Origin: Streptomyces chartreusis NRRL 3882
Lineage (GTDB): Bacteria > Actinomycetota > Actinomycetes > Streptomycetales > Streptomycetaceae
Reading direction: 5' to 3'
Assembly (NCBI RefSeq): GCF_900236475.1
Contig: NZ_LT963352.1
Coordinates: forward strand, 4,170,501-4,234,500
DNA: 64,000 nt
Below the pieces are notes generated by a model, which did no database searches, was not told the DNA's origin, and was given only the letters and a program-made list of their open reading frames with translations. Below, in pieces: positions 55,173 to 64,000 of this stretch. Made by a program: the position numbers and the translations under genes. Positions within the stretch are counted from its first letter, which is position 1. Each line of letters starts with the position of its first letter.

Positions 55173-58100
55173 TCACAGCTCCTTCGCGTACGTGTCCTGG
55201 TACGCCGCTCTTCCCCCGAACACGTTGAGGCCGATGTGTCCGTCGCTGTAGGTCGTGTCCGTCACGTCGATGATCCGGGTGCCGTTGAGGAACACCTGGA
55301 TGCGGTCGCCCTCGGCCAGGATGCGGACGGGGTAGGTCGTGCGGCGGCGGACCAGGGACGGGACGCGGGCGAGGGCTTTGGCGTCGTCGAAGTAGCCGTC
55401 GGTCTTGGCGACCAGACGGATCACTCGTAGGTCGGGGTCGATGTTGAGGCAGTAAGCGTCGGCGCCGTCGGAGGAGGCGCGCCAGAGGAGGGAGAGGGCG
55501 CCGCCGGTGTCCGGGTCGGGGCCGCCAAGGCGGACCAAGGTGGTGAAGTCGACGTCCGTCAGCGTCCGTGCCGATATTGCGTTGGAGTCCTTGTCGAAGT
55601 TTCCGGCGTGGCCCGCGCTGTCCGTCGACCACTGGCCGGCCGGGGTGATCGTCAACTTGCCGAGGTCAGAGCGGAATTCACCGCCGGTCGGGGTAGCTAC
55701 CGGTGGCTTCACCCGGTCCACCAGGCGGTAGGTGCTGTCCAGCCGGTGCACCTTGAGCGACTCGATGTGGGCGGTGCCGCCCTTGGCGTAGAAGGCCATG
55801 CCATCAGACTCGGGGGCCGGGAAGATCAGACTTGTCACGGCAGCCTGCCCGTCCGCGCCGAATGCCTCGACCGACGACGAGTCCACGTACACACGCAGAG
55901 TCACGCGTCCGTCGGCCGCTGTCATCGGCGCGGTCGTACGGCCCGCGAAGTACTGCGTGAAGTCGCTCAGGCCGGCTGCCGACCGATCCACGAACAGTTC
56001 GTTCGTGGCGGCGTTGTATCCGACCGTCGTGTGCTGGTCGTCGTCGGCGCGGAGCAGGAATCCGATCTCCGTGGCGGTGCCGAGGGTGATCTCGGCCTCG
56101 ATCTCGTAGGCGATGCCCGTGACGCCCGCGAGCGGGTTCGCGGACACGGGGCCGACGGAGAGGTCGTTGCGGGTGGTGGTGGATGTGCGCAGGGTGGTCA
56201 GCTCCGAGATCGGGCGCTGCGCCAGCCGTACGCCGTCGGCGGTGTCTGTGAGGGTCAGTTCGCGGGGGATGCTGAGCTGGCCGTTCCAGGAACCAGTGGG
56301 GGCGCTGAAGGGGTAGTCCCAGTTGCTCATCCAGCCGAGCCAGACGCGCCGGTCGTCGGGCAGGCCGTAGAAGGACATGGCGGCGTAGTAGTCGCGGCCG
56401 GAGTCGGCGCGCAGGACTGTGCCGGCCTTCTGGTCGGGGGTGAAGGCGGTGCCGTTCCAGTCGCCGGTGAAGTACTGGGCGGCCGAGCCGTTCGTGGCGC
56501 GTACGGCGCCTGTGCTCAGGGTGAGGACCCACTTCACCTCGTTCTCGTCGCCGTCGACCGGGAGGGGGAAGAAGTCGGGGCACTCCCAGACGCCCGGTGT
56601 GACCCAGTCGCCGTAGCCGAAGGAGCTGACGTGGGTCCAGGTGAGGAGGTCGGTGGAGGTGAAGAAGCGGATGTGGTCGCCGCCGGAGACCACCATCAGC
56701 CACTGGTCGTGCGCCTCGTCGCGGATCACCTTCGGGTCGCGGAAGGTCCAGCCGGCGTCGGGGCCGCCTGGGTTCTGTACAGCCGGGGCCGACTCGCCGT
56801 GCAGGTGCCATGAGCGGCCCTTGTCCTGGCTGTACGCGATGCGCACGCTGGCGTTTCCGCCCGGCTTGTCGGGGTGGTAGCTGGTGTAGTACGCGATCAG
56901 GCCCGATCTGCCGTCGAAGAGGCCGGAGGTGTCATCGGCGTCCACGACCGCGCAGCCGGTCCAGCAGTGGCCGTACTCGTTCCAGGGCAGGGCGATCGGC
57001 AGAGGCTGCCAGTGGATCAGGTCGGTGCTGACCGCGTGCGCCCAGCGGCCCTCGTCCTGGTGGAAGAGGTGGTACTCGCCGTCGTGGTACAGCAGGCCGC
57101 AGGGGTCGCTGGTGCGGCCGCTGAGCTGTGAGTAGTGGTAGGTGGGGCGGTACGGCTCGGTGAAGTAGTCGGCCGTGCTCCTGGCCTGGACGTTTTGGAA
57201 GTACGACGTGCCGTGGGCGGCCGCGATGCCGACCGCGTCGCCCTTGGTGTGGGACACGCGGGTCTTGAGCGCCCGTACGCCGTCCACGTACACCTCGATG
57301 GTCCTGCCGGTGGCGCGGACCTCCACCCGGTAGGTGCGGCCCGCGGTGATACGGCGGACCGGTGCGGCGACCGTGGTGATGCGGGCGCCGGAGGTCCGGT
57401 CGATCAGGCTGACGGTGCTGCGGGTGGTGTCGAGGCGTGCTTCGTAGCCGCCGGAGCCGTTCGCGGAGGCGCGCAGGAGCAGGCCGGCGGAGGCCGAGGG
57501 GCCGCTCGGCGTGATGTCGGCGCGCACTATCGCGTCGCCGTGCGCGAAGGGGGCTGTGCGCAGACCGCTGTCGCCTCGGATGCCGCGTAGGTCCGGGGTC
57601 CAGGTGCCGGATCTGGTCGTCCACCCCTGGATGTCGGTGGCGAGGTCGGCGGCGGCGATGTTGTCGAAGGATGCTGCGCCGTCGGAGACGAGGACGCCGA
57701 GCCGGCCGGATGTGTGTGCGGAGTCGCGGGCCGTGATGGCGGGGGCGTAGCCGTCGGGTGAGAGGAAGTTCGTCTGCCAGTGCACGCGCAGTTCGCGGCC
57801 TTCGGCCTCGATGCGCAGCCGGTAGACGGATCCCGCCTTGATGGTGGTGTTGTACGTGCCGAGGGTGACGTTTCCGTCGATGTGGAAGAGCCTCAGCCGC
57901 CCCTGTCCGGGGTCGACCTGGACGCCGTAGCCGCGAGTGCCGCTGGCGTTGGCGCGCACGAGCAGGGTCGCGACGGCTGACGCGTCGTGGAGCATGAGGT
58001 CGGTCTGGAACGCGGTGTCGTACGCCTGGGTCGCGGCGATGGCACGGGCGGTGCCACCCTCGGGAGCTTCGGCCCGCCAACCGAGCGGTGTCGCCGTCCA

Positions 58101-58757
58101 TGTGCCACCGCCGGTGGTCCAGCCGGTCAGATTGGTGGTGACCTCGGACAGGGCGGGCGGGCCAAAGACGACGGTGCCGGTGCGGGCGAGCAGGCCCACA
58201 GCGCCGGAGTCGTAGCGATGGTCCTCGACATGGATGCATCTCTTGCCGTCGACGAGGATCGTCAAGTCGGCCCCGTCGACGGTGACTTCGAGGTCGTACG
58301 AGGCTCCGGTCCGTGCCCCTGCCAGCTGCGAGGTGGCGATGGTGTGGCCGTCGGCCAGATCCAAGAGTCGTACGCGTTCCCGATCAGGGTCCACGGCTGC
58401 TGCGTATCCGGTGGAGCCGTCCACGGCGGCGCGGAAGACCAGCGCGCCCACAGCGCGGCGGGATGTGGGGGTCACCTGGGCGGCGTAGGCCCCCTTGGCG
58501 GCGAGCTGCTGCTCGGAGAGGGCGAGGGCACCTTCGCCTGTGGTGCTGGTGGTCTTCCAGCCGCCGTCAGCGGTGCGGTTCCACGTGCCAGTGACGGGGA
58601 GGGGGTCGGGGATGGAGGTCTGGGCGGAGGTGTTCTCGAGAAGGGTGGAGGCTGCCCCGCTGGTGCGTGGGGCGGCCTGCACTGACGGGACACCGCCGGC
58701 GAGGGGCAGCAAGGTGATTCCTCCGGCGAGCAGGAGGGTACGACGGGACACGCTCAT
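55173..58757 (-). CDS. Exported multidomain GH32 fructan hydrolase
   Basis: A 1194-residue secreted enzyme expected to hydrolyse levan, inulin or related fructans. The N-terminus has a twin-arginine-type signal (MSVSRRTLLLAGG). Residues about 55-540 contain three lectin-like jelly-roll domains of the LamG/DUF1080 type, followed by the five-blade GH32 domain with TSDPCGLLYHDGEYHLFHQ (nucleophile Asp, residue about 548), FRDPKVI (about 672) and WECPDFF (acid/base Glu, about 724). The C-terminal sandwich domain of GH32 and one more lectin-like domain complete it. The usual WMNDPNG box reads TSDPCGL here. Start is fixed by the signal peptide. Last gene of the operon. Confidence 0.93.
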   Translation of the reverse strand: MSVSRRTLLLAGGITLLPLAGGVPSVQAAPRTSGAASTLLENTSAQTSIPDPLPVTGTWNRTADGGWKTTSTTGEGALALSEQQLAAKGAYAAQVTPTSRRAVGALVFRAAVDGSTGYAAAVDPDRERVRLLDLADGHTIATSQLAGARTGASYDLEVTVDGADLTILVDGKRCIHVEDHRYDSGAVGLLARTGTVVFGPPALSEVTTNLTGWTTGGGTWTATPLGWRAEAPEGGTARAIAATQAYDTAFQTDLMLHDASAVATLLVRANASGTRGYGVQVDPGQGRLRLFHIDGNVTLGTYNTTIKAGSVYRLRIEAEGRELRVHWQTNFLSPDGYAPAITARDSAHTSGRLGVLVSDGAASFDNIAAADLATDIQGWTTRSGTWTPDLRGIRGDSGLRTAPFAHGDAIVRADITPSGPSASAGLLLRASANGSGGYEARLDTTRSTVSLIDRTSGARITTVAAPVRRITAGRTYRVEVRATGRTIEVYVDGVRALKTRVSHTKGDAVGIAAAHGTSYFQNVQARSTADYFTEPYRPTYHYSQLSGRTSDPCGLLYHDGEYHLFHQDEGRWAHAVSTDLIHWQPLPIALPWNEYGHCWTGCAVVDADDTSGLFDGRSGLIAYYTSYHPDKPGGNASVRIAYSQDKGRSWHLHGESAPAVQNPGGPDAGWTFRDPKVIRDEAHDQWLMVVSGGDHIRFFTSTDLLTWTHVSSFGYGDWVTPGVWECPDFFPLPVDGDENEVKWVLTLSTGAVRATNGSAAQYFTGDWNGTAFTPDQKAGTVLRADSGRDYYAAMSFYGLPDDRRVWLGWMSNWDYPFSAPTGSWNGQLSIPRELTLTDTADGVRLAQRPISELTTLRTSTTTRNDLSVGPVSANPLAGVTGIAYEIEAEITLGTATEIGFLLRADDDQHTTVGYNAATNELFVDRSAAGLSDFTQYFAGRTTAPMTAADGRVTLRVYVDSSSVEAFGADGQAAVTSLIFPAPESDGMAFYAKGGTAHIESLKVHRLDSTYRLVDRVKPPVATPTGGEFRSDLGKLTITPAGQWSTDSAGHAGNFDKDSNAISARTLTDVDFTTLVRLGGPDPDTGGALSLLWRASSDGADAYCLNIDPDLRVIRLVAKTDGYFDDAKALARVPSLVRRRTTYPVRILAEGDRIQVFLNGTRIIDVTDTTYSDGHIGLNVFGGRAAYQDTYAKEL

Positions 58758-58838
58758 GGCGGCTCCTCGAAGAAGTGAAGGGTGGGCCACGGCCCGGGGG
58801 GACGTCCACCCCCCGGGCCGAAGCCGGATGTAAGACCG

Positions 58839-60383
58839 TCACGGCCACAGCGGCCGGGGTCCGTCGGGGAAGGCCGACGCCATCTGCCAGGCGTCGAACC
58901 GCTCCAGGGTCACGTCGCCGTCGGCACCGATGCCGACGCCGACGGCCTCGTCGGGGCGGGTGGGGTAGAGGCGGGCGGTGAGAGGGCGACCGTTGGCGAA
59001 GACCTCCAGGGCGGAGTGGTCGATGAGGACGCGCAGGTCCACGCGGCCGTCGTCGCCCAACGGCAGGCCGCCGTACCGGGGTTCGGTGTCGACGGTCGGG
59101 TCGAGGCTGCTGTTCTCGCGGTGCAGGCGCAGGGTGCCGACCGTTCCGTCGTGCGCCCTGCTCACCTCCACGACCGTGCGCTCGGCGCCGTCCGGTGTTT
59201 CGCGGACCACGAGGCGGGCGGTGGCTCCCGGGGCGAGGCGCAGGGTGGTCTCGATGTCGAGTTGGTCTCCGCGCACGCGGTGCAGCTGGGTGTAGGGAGA
59301 GGTCAGCGGGCCCGCCGCCACCTGCAAGTGGTCCTTCCTCAGCAGGCCCAATTCCGGAACCGGCGCTTGGATCAGGTTGCCGTTCGCGTCGAGCGTGACG
59401 GCCCTGGGCAGGGACATCACGCCGCACCAGCCGGCCTGGGCGTTCGCCTCGTCGGTTCGGCCCTCCTGGAGCCAGCCGAACATGATGCGGCGGCCGAGGT
59501 CGTCGCGGGTGGACTGGGGGGCGTAGAAGTAGCGTCCGCCGTAGTCGAGACGGTGGAGGGCGGTCGGGGTGAAGGTGTCGCCCTCGTAGCGGCCGGTCCA
59601 GTACAGGGGGTGATGGGTGGTGCCCTCGTCCCAGGCGGAGAAGACCAGCACATCGGTGCCGCTGGCCTCCCCGTCCTCGCCGAGCCGGAAGAGGTCGACG
59701 CACTCCCACATCGTGCCGGTCCAGTCGAGCTCGCCCCGGTTCTGCGAGGCGTCGCCGGTCAGCAGGGGGCCGACGTACCGCCAGGTGCGCAGGTCGTCCG
59801 ACTCGTACAGGAAGGCCGTTCCGCCAGCGCCCCGGATGCCCGAGCCCACCAGCTGCCGCCACACCACGTCTTCACCCGAGCCCTCCCGCCAGACACAGTG
59901 GTCGCGGAATGCGGTGATGTCCACGCCCTCGGGCGGAGCGGTGATGACCGGGTTGGCCCGGTCCTTGGTCCAATACTTCAGGTCTGCGGATCCCCTTGCC
60001 AGGCAAGGGAGTTCATGTTCCCCGTGGCGGCCGGAGTAGACGAGAGTGGGCACTCCGCCGTCGTCGACGAGGACTCCGGACCAGCAGCCGTCGCGGTCGG
60101 GGCCGTCGGTGCCGGGGACGAGGGCGACCGGTTCATCGGTCCAGTGGACGAGGTCGGTGCTGGTGGCGTGGCCCCAGTGGATGCGGTGGTGGGCGGGCGC
60201 GAGCGGGTTGTACTGGTAGAAGAGGTGGTATACGCCGTCCCACTGGGACAGCCCGTTGGGGTCGTTGAGCCAGCCACCGGGCGAGGTGAAGTGGAATCGG
60301 GGGCGGTGGGGGTCGCGCAGGGCGCGCTCGGCCAGCCCCTCGGCGATGGGAGTGCCGGAGGGGAGGGTGAGGTCGTGGGTCAT
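58839..60383 (-). CDS. Cytoplasmic GH32 beta-fructosidase (sucrose/fructo-oligosaccharide hydrolase)
   Basis: A 514-residue GH32 enzyme without signal peptide. The nucleophile Asp41 is in GGWLNDPNGLSQ, the transition-state Asp near 160 is in AFRDHCVWRE (the usual FRDP is FRDH here), and the acid/base Glu near 225 is in MWECVDLF. A C-terminal beta-sandwich follows, with IDHSALEVFANG. It probably cuts imported fructo-oligosaccharides or sucrose. Start overlaps the ABC ATPase stop by four bases. Confidence 0.95.
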   Translation of the reverse strand: MTHDLTLPSGTPIAEGLAERALRDPHRPRFHFTSPGGWLNDPNGLSQWDGVYHLFYQYNPLAPAHHRIHWGHATSTDLVHWTDEPVALVPGTDGPDRDGCWSGVLVDDGGVPTLVYSGRHGEHELPCLARGSADLKYWTKDRANPVITAPPEGVDITAFRDHCVWREGSGEDVVWRQLVGSGIRGAGGTAFLYESDDLRTWRYVGPLLTGDASQNRGELDWTGTMWECVDLFRLGEDGEASGTDVLVFSAWDEGTTHHPLYWTGRYEGDTFTPTALHRLDYGGRYFYAPQSTRDDLGRRIMFGWLQEGRTDEANAQAGWCGVMSLPRAVTLDANGNLIQAPVPELGLLRKDHLQVAAGPLTSPYTQLHRVRGDQLDIETTLRLAPGATARLVVRETPDGAERTVVEVSRAHDGTVGTLRLHRENSSLDPTVDTEPRYGGLPLGDDGRVDLRVLIDHSALEVFANGRPLTARLYPTRPDEAVGVGIGADGDVTLERFDAWQMASAFPDGPRPLWP

Positions 60384-61420
60384 GCGGCGGTGGTCTCCGC
60401 TTTCTCGGTGTCGTCGGTGGCCTCGCCGTCGGGCCGGTCGGTGGCCTTGAGGACGCGGCGGGCGATGTCGGAGGCGGGCGCGCGTAGGTGGCAACGCACC
60501 CAGTGCGGTTGTCCGTCGTCTTCGCCGACGATGTGGCGGACGGGTTCGATGCGGCTGCACGTGCCGTCGTCGTACGGGCAGGACGTGGGGTTGAGGATCT
60601 CTTCGCGCAGCCGGGCGCGCTCGACGGGGTCGTAGCTCCCGGCCCGCTCCGGGTCGGGAACGGCGGACAGCAGCAGTCGGGTGTAGGGGTGGGCGGGGGC
60701 GTCCATGACGGCCAGGGCGTCGCCGCCCTCGACGAGTTCGCCGGCGAACATGACCATCGTGGTGTCCGCGAGGTAGCGCGCGGAGCCCAGGTCGTGCGTG
60801 ATGTAGAGCATGGCGATGTTCCGCTCATCGCGCAGGCGCCGCATCAGGTTGAGCACGCCGACGCGCAGGGAGACGTCCAGCATCGAGGTCGGTTCGTCGG
60901 CGAGGATCAGCCGGGGCTCGACGGCGAGGGCGCGGGCGATGGCGACTCGCTGGCGCTGACCGCCGGAGAGTTCGTGCGGGTAGGACTGGAGCATGTCCTC
61001 GGTCAGGCCGACCGTCGTCATCAGCTCGCGCAGCGCCTCGGGGGTGGCCTGATGGCCGTGCAGGACCAGAGCCCGGGTGAGGAAGTGCTCGATGCGGTGG
61101 ACGGGGTTGAGCGAGCCGAAGGGGTCCTGGAACACCATCTGGACCTTGCGGCGGTACGCCCGTGACGCCCGGCGCCGCTCGCGGCGCAGGACGTCCTCGC
61201 CGTCGAGCAGCACCTGTCCGGAGGTGGGCTGTTCGAGGCGGGCGAGGCAGCGGGCGATGGTGGACTTGCCGCTGCCGGACTCGCCGACCAGGGCGGTGAT
61301 CCGGCCGGCCGGGAGGTCGAAGGACACGTCGTTGACGGCCCGGACGCGGCGTCGGGAGAAGACGGTGCCGACCTGGAAGTCCTTGGTCAGGCCGCGTACG
61401 GACAGCAGGGGTTCGGTCAT
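60380..61420 (-). CDS. Opp/Dpp-type ABC transporter ATP-binding protein (F position)
   Basis: A 346-residue ATPase with Walker A GESGSGKST, signature LSGGQRQRV and Walker B RLILADEPTSMLD, then the C-terminal extension of the oligopeptide type with cysteines (CPYDDGTC) that close the peptide-type ATPase. Start at 61420 overlaps the D-subunit stop by four bases; its stop overlaps the GH32 start. Confidence 0.93.
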   Translation of the reverse strand: MTEPLLSVRGLTKDFQVGTVFSRRRVRAVNDVSFDLPAGRITALVGESGSGKSTIARCLARLEQPTSGQVLLDGEDVLRRERRRASRAYRRKVQMVFQDPFGSLNPVHRIEHFLTRALVLHGHQATPEALRELMTTVGLTEDMLQSYPHELSGGQRQRVAIARALAVEPRLILADEPTSMLDVSLRVGVLNLMRRLRDERNIAMLYITHDLGSARYLADTTMVMFAGELVEGGDALAVMDAPAHPYTRLLLSAVPDPERAGSYDPVERARLREEILNPTSCPYDDGTCSRIEPVRHIVGEDDGQPHWVRCHLRAPASDIARRVLKATDRPDGEATDDTEKAETTAA

Positions 61421-62382
61421 CGGGAGGCTCCTTCCGGACTGCGGGCCTCGCTGCGGGCCACCCAGCGGCCGGGCGCGACCTCGCGCAGGTCGGGGATGTT
61501 CATGGAGCAGTCCGAGCGGTCCTCGGGGCAGCGGGCGTGGAAGCCGCAGCTGTCGGCGGTGCGCGGGGCATCGAAGAGGCCGGTGAGTTCGCGGCGCGGG
61601 CCGGTCAGCGGTGGGAAGGCGTTCATCAGCGCCTCGGTGTACGGGTGCAGCGGCTTGCTGAACAGGTCCTTGGCGTCGGCGAGTTCGACGATCCGTCCGC
61701 CGTACATCACGCCCATGCGGTCCGACAGCTCGACCATCAGGGACATGTCGTGGGTGATGAAGAGGATGGAGAAGCCGAGTTCCCGCTGGAGGTCGCGGAT
61801 CTGCGCCATGATCTCCTGCTGCACGACTACGTCGAGCGCGGTGGTCGGCTCGTCCATGATCAGCAGCCGGGGGCGCAGTGCGACGGCCATGGCGATGACC
61901 ACGCGCTGGCGCATACCGCCGGAGAGCTGGTGCGGGTATGCCTTCAGCCGGTCGGGGTCGATGCCCACCAGCTGAAGCAGCTCGCCGGCCCGCTCCCGCG
62001 CGGCCCGCTTCTTCATCCGCTCGTGGGTGGTGAAGATGTCGACGATCTGCTCGCCAATGGTGAGGACGGGGTTGAGGGAGTTCATCGCCGACTGGAAGAC
62101 CATGGCGATCTGCCGCCACCGGAAGGCACGCAGCTCGCGTGCGTCCAGGGCGAGGACGTCCCCGCCCTGGAAGCGGATGCTGCCCGCGGTGATCTCCGCC
62201 GGTGGCTTCAGCAGCCGCATCACCGCGTTGGCGATGGTCGACTTGCCGCAGCCGGACTCTCCGGCGAGGCCGAAGATCTCACCCGCGCCGATCTCGAACG
62301 ACACGTTGTCCGCTCCCACGACCGTACGGCCGTCGCCGCGGTACTCGACCCGGAGGTCACGCACCTCAAGTACGGGGTCCAT
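61417..62382 (-). CDS. Opp/Dpp-type ABC transporter ATP-binding protein (D position)
   Basis: A 321-residue ATPase: Walker A GESGCGKSTI, Q-loop MVFQSAMNSLNP, signature LSGGMRQRV, Walker B RLLIMDEPTTALD, switch His in FITHDMSLM, and the oligopeptide C-terminal cysteine region (CGFHARCPEDRSDC). It pairs with the next ATPase to drive import of the operon's substrate. Confidence 0.94.
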   Translation of the reverse strand: MDPVLEVRDLRVEYRGDGRTVVGADNVSFEIGAGEIFGLAGESGCGKSTIANAVMRLLKPPAEITAGSIRFQGGDVLALDARELRAFRWRQIAMVFQSAMNSLNPVLTIGEQIVDIFTTHERMKKRAARERAGELLQLVGIDPDRLKAYPHQLSGGMRQRVVIAMAVALRPRLLIMDEPTTALDVVVQQEIMAQIRDLQRELGFSILFITHDMSLMVELSDRMGVMYGGRIVELADAKDLFSKPLHPYTEALMNAFPPLTGPRRELTGLFDAPRTADSCGFHARCPEDRSDCSMNIPDLREVAPGRWVARSEARSPEGASR

Positions 62383-62385
62383 GGC

Positions 62386-63312
62386 TCAGCCCCTCCTCTT
62401 CTTCACGGAGCGCAGCCTCGGGTTGGTGATCTCGTCGACCGCGTAGTTGACCAGCGCGAGCCCGAAGGCGACGAGCGCGATGCACAGTCCGGAGGGGACG
62501 AAGACCCACCACGTGCCGGTCATCAGGGCGCCGTCGCTGCTGGCCCAGTACAAGTTGGTGCCCCAGCTGACGACGCTGCTGTCGCCGAGGCCGAGGAACT
62601 CCAGTGCCGCCTGGGACGTGATGCCGAAGACAACACAGCCCAGCAGCGTGGTCATCACCACGGACGCCATGTTGGGCAGGATCTCCCGGAACATGATCCG
62701 CAGCGGTCGCTCCCCGGTGACGACGGCCGCGGCCACGAAGTCCTTGCCGCGGATCGACCTGGCCTGGGCGCGCAGCACCCGGGCGGAGCCCGCCCAGCCG
62801 GTGACCACCAGGACCAGGACGACCGTGGAAGTTCCCGGGGGCAGGAACGCCGCGAGGATGACCAGCAGTGGCAGGCCGGGCAGCAGCAGGAAGACGTTGG
62901 TCATGAGGGTCAGCGCGTCGTCCACCAGCCTGCCGAAGTACGCGGACGCGAGGCCCACCAGGATGGCGACGCCGGTCGCCGCGAGTCCGACGGTGAACCC
63001 GACGAACATCGAGGAGCGGGAGCCCCACAGGGTGAGGGCGAGGACGTCCTGCCCCTTGGTGGTCGTACCGAGCCAGTGCGCTCCCGAAGGGGGCTGGCTG
63101 CCGGTGGAGTTGATCAAGGACGGGTCGCCGGGGGCGAGGACGGGCGCGAGTAGCGCCAGAGTCGCGAAGACGGCGAGCAGGCACAGCCCTGACAGTGCCT
63201 TTTTATTGCCGAGGAGTTGGCGTGCCAGCCCGTGGCGCCGGCCCGACTCCCGTACGGGGCGTGCTGACGGGGCCGTGGCCGGGGTCTCGCCCGCGATGTC
63301 TACGGCGGTCAT
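62386..63312 (-). CDS. Opp/Dpp-type ABC transporter permease (C position)
   Basis: A 308-residue permease with six helices. The N-terminal arm (RQLLGNKKALSGLCLLAVFA) and the extracellular domain with HWLGTTTKGQDVLAL are typical of DppC; the EAA-like coupling loop reads AAVVTGERPLRIMFREILPN. It lies three bases from the D-subunit gene and 14 bases after the B-subunit stop. Confidence 0.94.
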   Translation of the reverse strand: MTAVDIAGETPATAPSARPVRESGRRHGLARQLLGNKKALSGLCLLAVFATLALLAPVLAPGDPSLINSTGSQPPSGAHWLGTTTKGQDVLALTLWGSRSSMFVGFTVGLAATGVAILVGLASAYFGRLVDDALTLMTNVFLLLPGLPLLVILAAFLPPGTSTVVLVLVVTGWAGSARVLRAQARSIRGKDFVAAAVVTGERPLRIMFREILPNMASVVMTTLLGCVVFGITSQAALEFLGLGDSSVVSWGTNLYWASSDGALMTGTWWVFVPSGLCIALVAFGLALVNYAVDEITNPRLRSVKKRRG

Positions 63313-63326
63313 TTCTGAGGCTCCCT

Positions 63327-64000
63327 TCAGCGGACGCGCACGCGCGGGTCGAGGCGGACGTAGACGATGTCGACCAGGAAGTTCGCCAGGAGCACGGCTG
63401 CCGTGATGGTGAGGAAGATGCCCTGCATCAGCGGGTAGTCGAGGCCCTGCACGGCTGCGAGGAGCTGGAAGCCGATGCCGGGGTAGGCGAACACGACCTC
63501 GGTGAGCAGGGCGCCGCCGACAACGAAGCCGAGACCCATGCCGAAGTTGGTGACGGAGGGAAGCAGTGCGTTGCGGGCGGCGTAGCGGAACATGATGCGT
63601 GAAGGGCTCAGGCCCTTTGCCTCGGCCATGGTGATGTAGTCCTCGGCCGCCGTGGCGATCATGGTGTTGCGCATGCCGAGCATCCAGCTGCCGACGGTGA
63701 CGGCCACGACGGTGAGCGCCGGGAGTACCAGGTGGGTGCCGGCGTTCGAGATGAACTCGGCGTTGAGGCCGGGGGTCAGACCCGCGTCGTACGCGTGCCG
63801 CAGCGGGAACCAGCCGAGCGTCACCCCGAACAGGTACAGCGCGCCCATCGCCAGCCAGAAGTACGGGAACGAGCCGACGAAGATCAGCAGGGGCGGGAAG
63901 GCGGAGTCGAGGAAGCCGCCCCGCCGCCAGGCGGCGAGGACGCCGAGCAGGTTGCCGACGACGGCCGCGACGACGAGGGCGGTACCGCCGAGCAGCAGCG
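63327..64000 (-). CDS. Opp/Dpp-type ABC transporter permease (B position), cut by window edge
   Basis: The last 224 or so residues of a DppB-like permease; the frame continues past the right edge (LLLGGTALVVAAVVGNLLG is encoded up to base 63998). The EAA coupling loop is AEAKGLSPSRIMFRYAARNALLP, and the protein ends RLDPRVRVR. The binding protein gene is expected upstream, outside the window. An internal ATG at 63848 is not the true start. Confidence 0.93.
   Translation of the reverse strand, partial: LLLGGTALVVAAVVGNLLGVLAAWRRGGFLDSAFPPLLIFVGSFPYFWLAMGALYLFGVTLGWFPLRHAYDAGLTPGLNAEFISNAGTHLVLPALTVVAVTVGSWMLGMRNTMIATAAEDYITMAEAKGLSPSRIMFRYAARNALLPSVTNFGMGLGFVVGGALLTEVVFAYPGIGFQLLAAVQGLDYPLMQGIFLTITAAVLLANFLVDIVYVRLDPRVRVR

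Overview
The window is high-GC (about 70% or more) Actinobacterial chromosome and almost certainly Streptomyces. The evidence is frequent GTG and TTG starts, long open shadow frames opposite most genes, an HspR/HAIR heat-shock circuit, DUF3151 and DUF2617 proteins, SpoIIE-type phosphatase signalling and large secreted glycoside hydrolases. Most of the first 36 kb and the 52-54.5 kb stretch look like conserved core chromosome; the rest is more accessory.

Layout. 1-8.6 kb, minus strand: tryptophan dioxygenase (cut by the window edge), DUF3151, a DHA2 drug exporter, class II aldolase, pyrE, an aldose epimerase, an SRPBCC membrane protein, a membrane-fused spermidine synthase and DUF2617. 8.6-9.6 kb is gene-poor and carries a degenerate tandem array of about 25 bp units. 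9.6-18.3 kb: a Cys/Gly-rich miniprotein, an aminotransferase, then a lipoprotein, adaptor, ABC ATPase and permease operon beside a convergently placed histidine kinase and response regulator; an 11-bp direct repeat in front of the operon is a candidate response-regulator site. 18.5-23 kb: YbjN protein, clpB with an HspR (HAIR) operator, and a PPOX protein. 23-26.7 kb: a candidate peptide signalling cassette made of a secreted precursor with two ADSVWPAA repeats, a small protein resembling a Rieske domain whose two ligand histidines are arginines, and three paralogous LuxR-type regulators with PLD/TrmB-like sensor domains. 26.9-32.6 kb: a lone sugar-binding lipoprotein and the dnaK-grpE-dnaJ-hspR operon with two HAIR operators.

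32.6-36.2 kb: a WecA/MraY-like glycosylphosphotransferase and an EtfD-like membrane FeS oxidoreductase. 36.2-41.7 kb is an accessory, defence-like patch: VapBC-type toxin-antitoxin, a STAND/TPR NTPase preceded by a 54-residue micro-gene, a CPBP intramembrane protease and a methyltransferase. 41.7-52 kb: a secreted Ig-like protein, a DUF4118/GAF/SpoIIE/HATPase phosphatase, and a tandem array of four secreted FG-GAP beta-propeller proteins headed by a one-blade relic. 52-54.9 kb: Yip1-like protein, phosphoribosyltransferase, dcd, a 52-residue zinc-ribbon protein and tRNA-Gly(CCC). 55-64 kb: a minus-strand fructan-utilisation operon in which an Opp/Dpp-type ABC transporter (cut by the right edge) is followed by an intracellular GH32 and then a 1194-residue exported GH32.

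How the parts connect. HspR, the last gene of the dnaK operon, probably represses both its own operon and clpB 10 kb away through matching HAIR sites. The ABC operon, its Cys-containing lipoprotein and the two-component system probably form one envelope-stress or antimicrobial-response module. The fructan operon pairs outside depolymerisation, import by a peptide-type ABC system, and inside hydrolysis. Functions named here come from motifs and length only; no database search was run.
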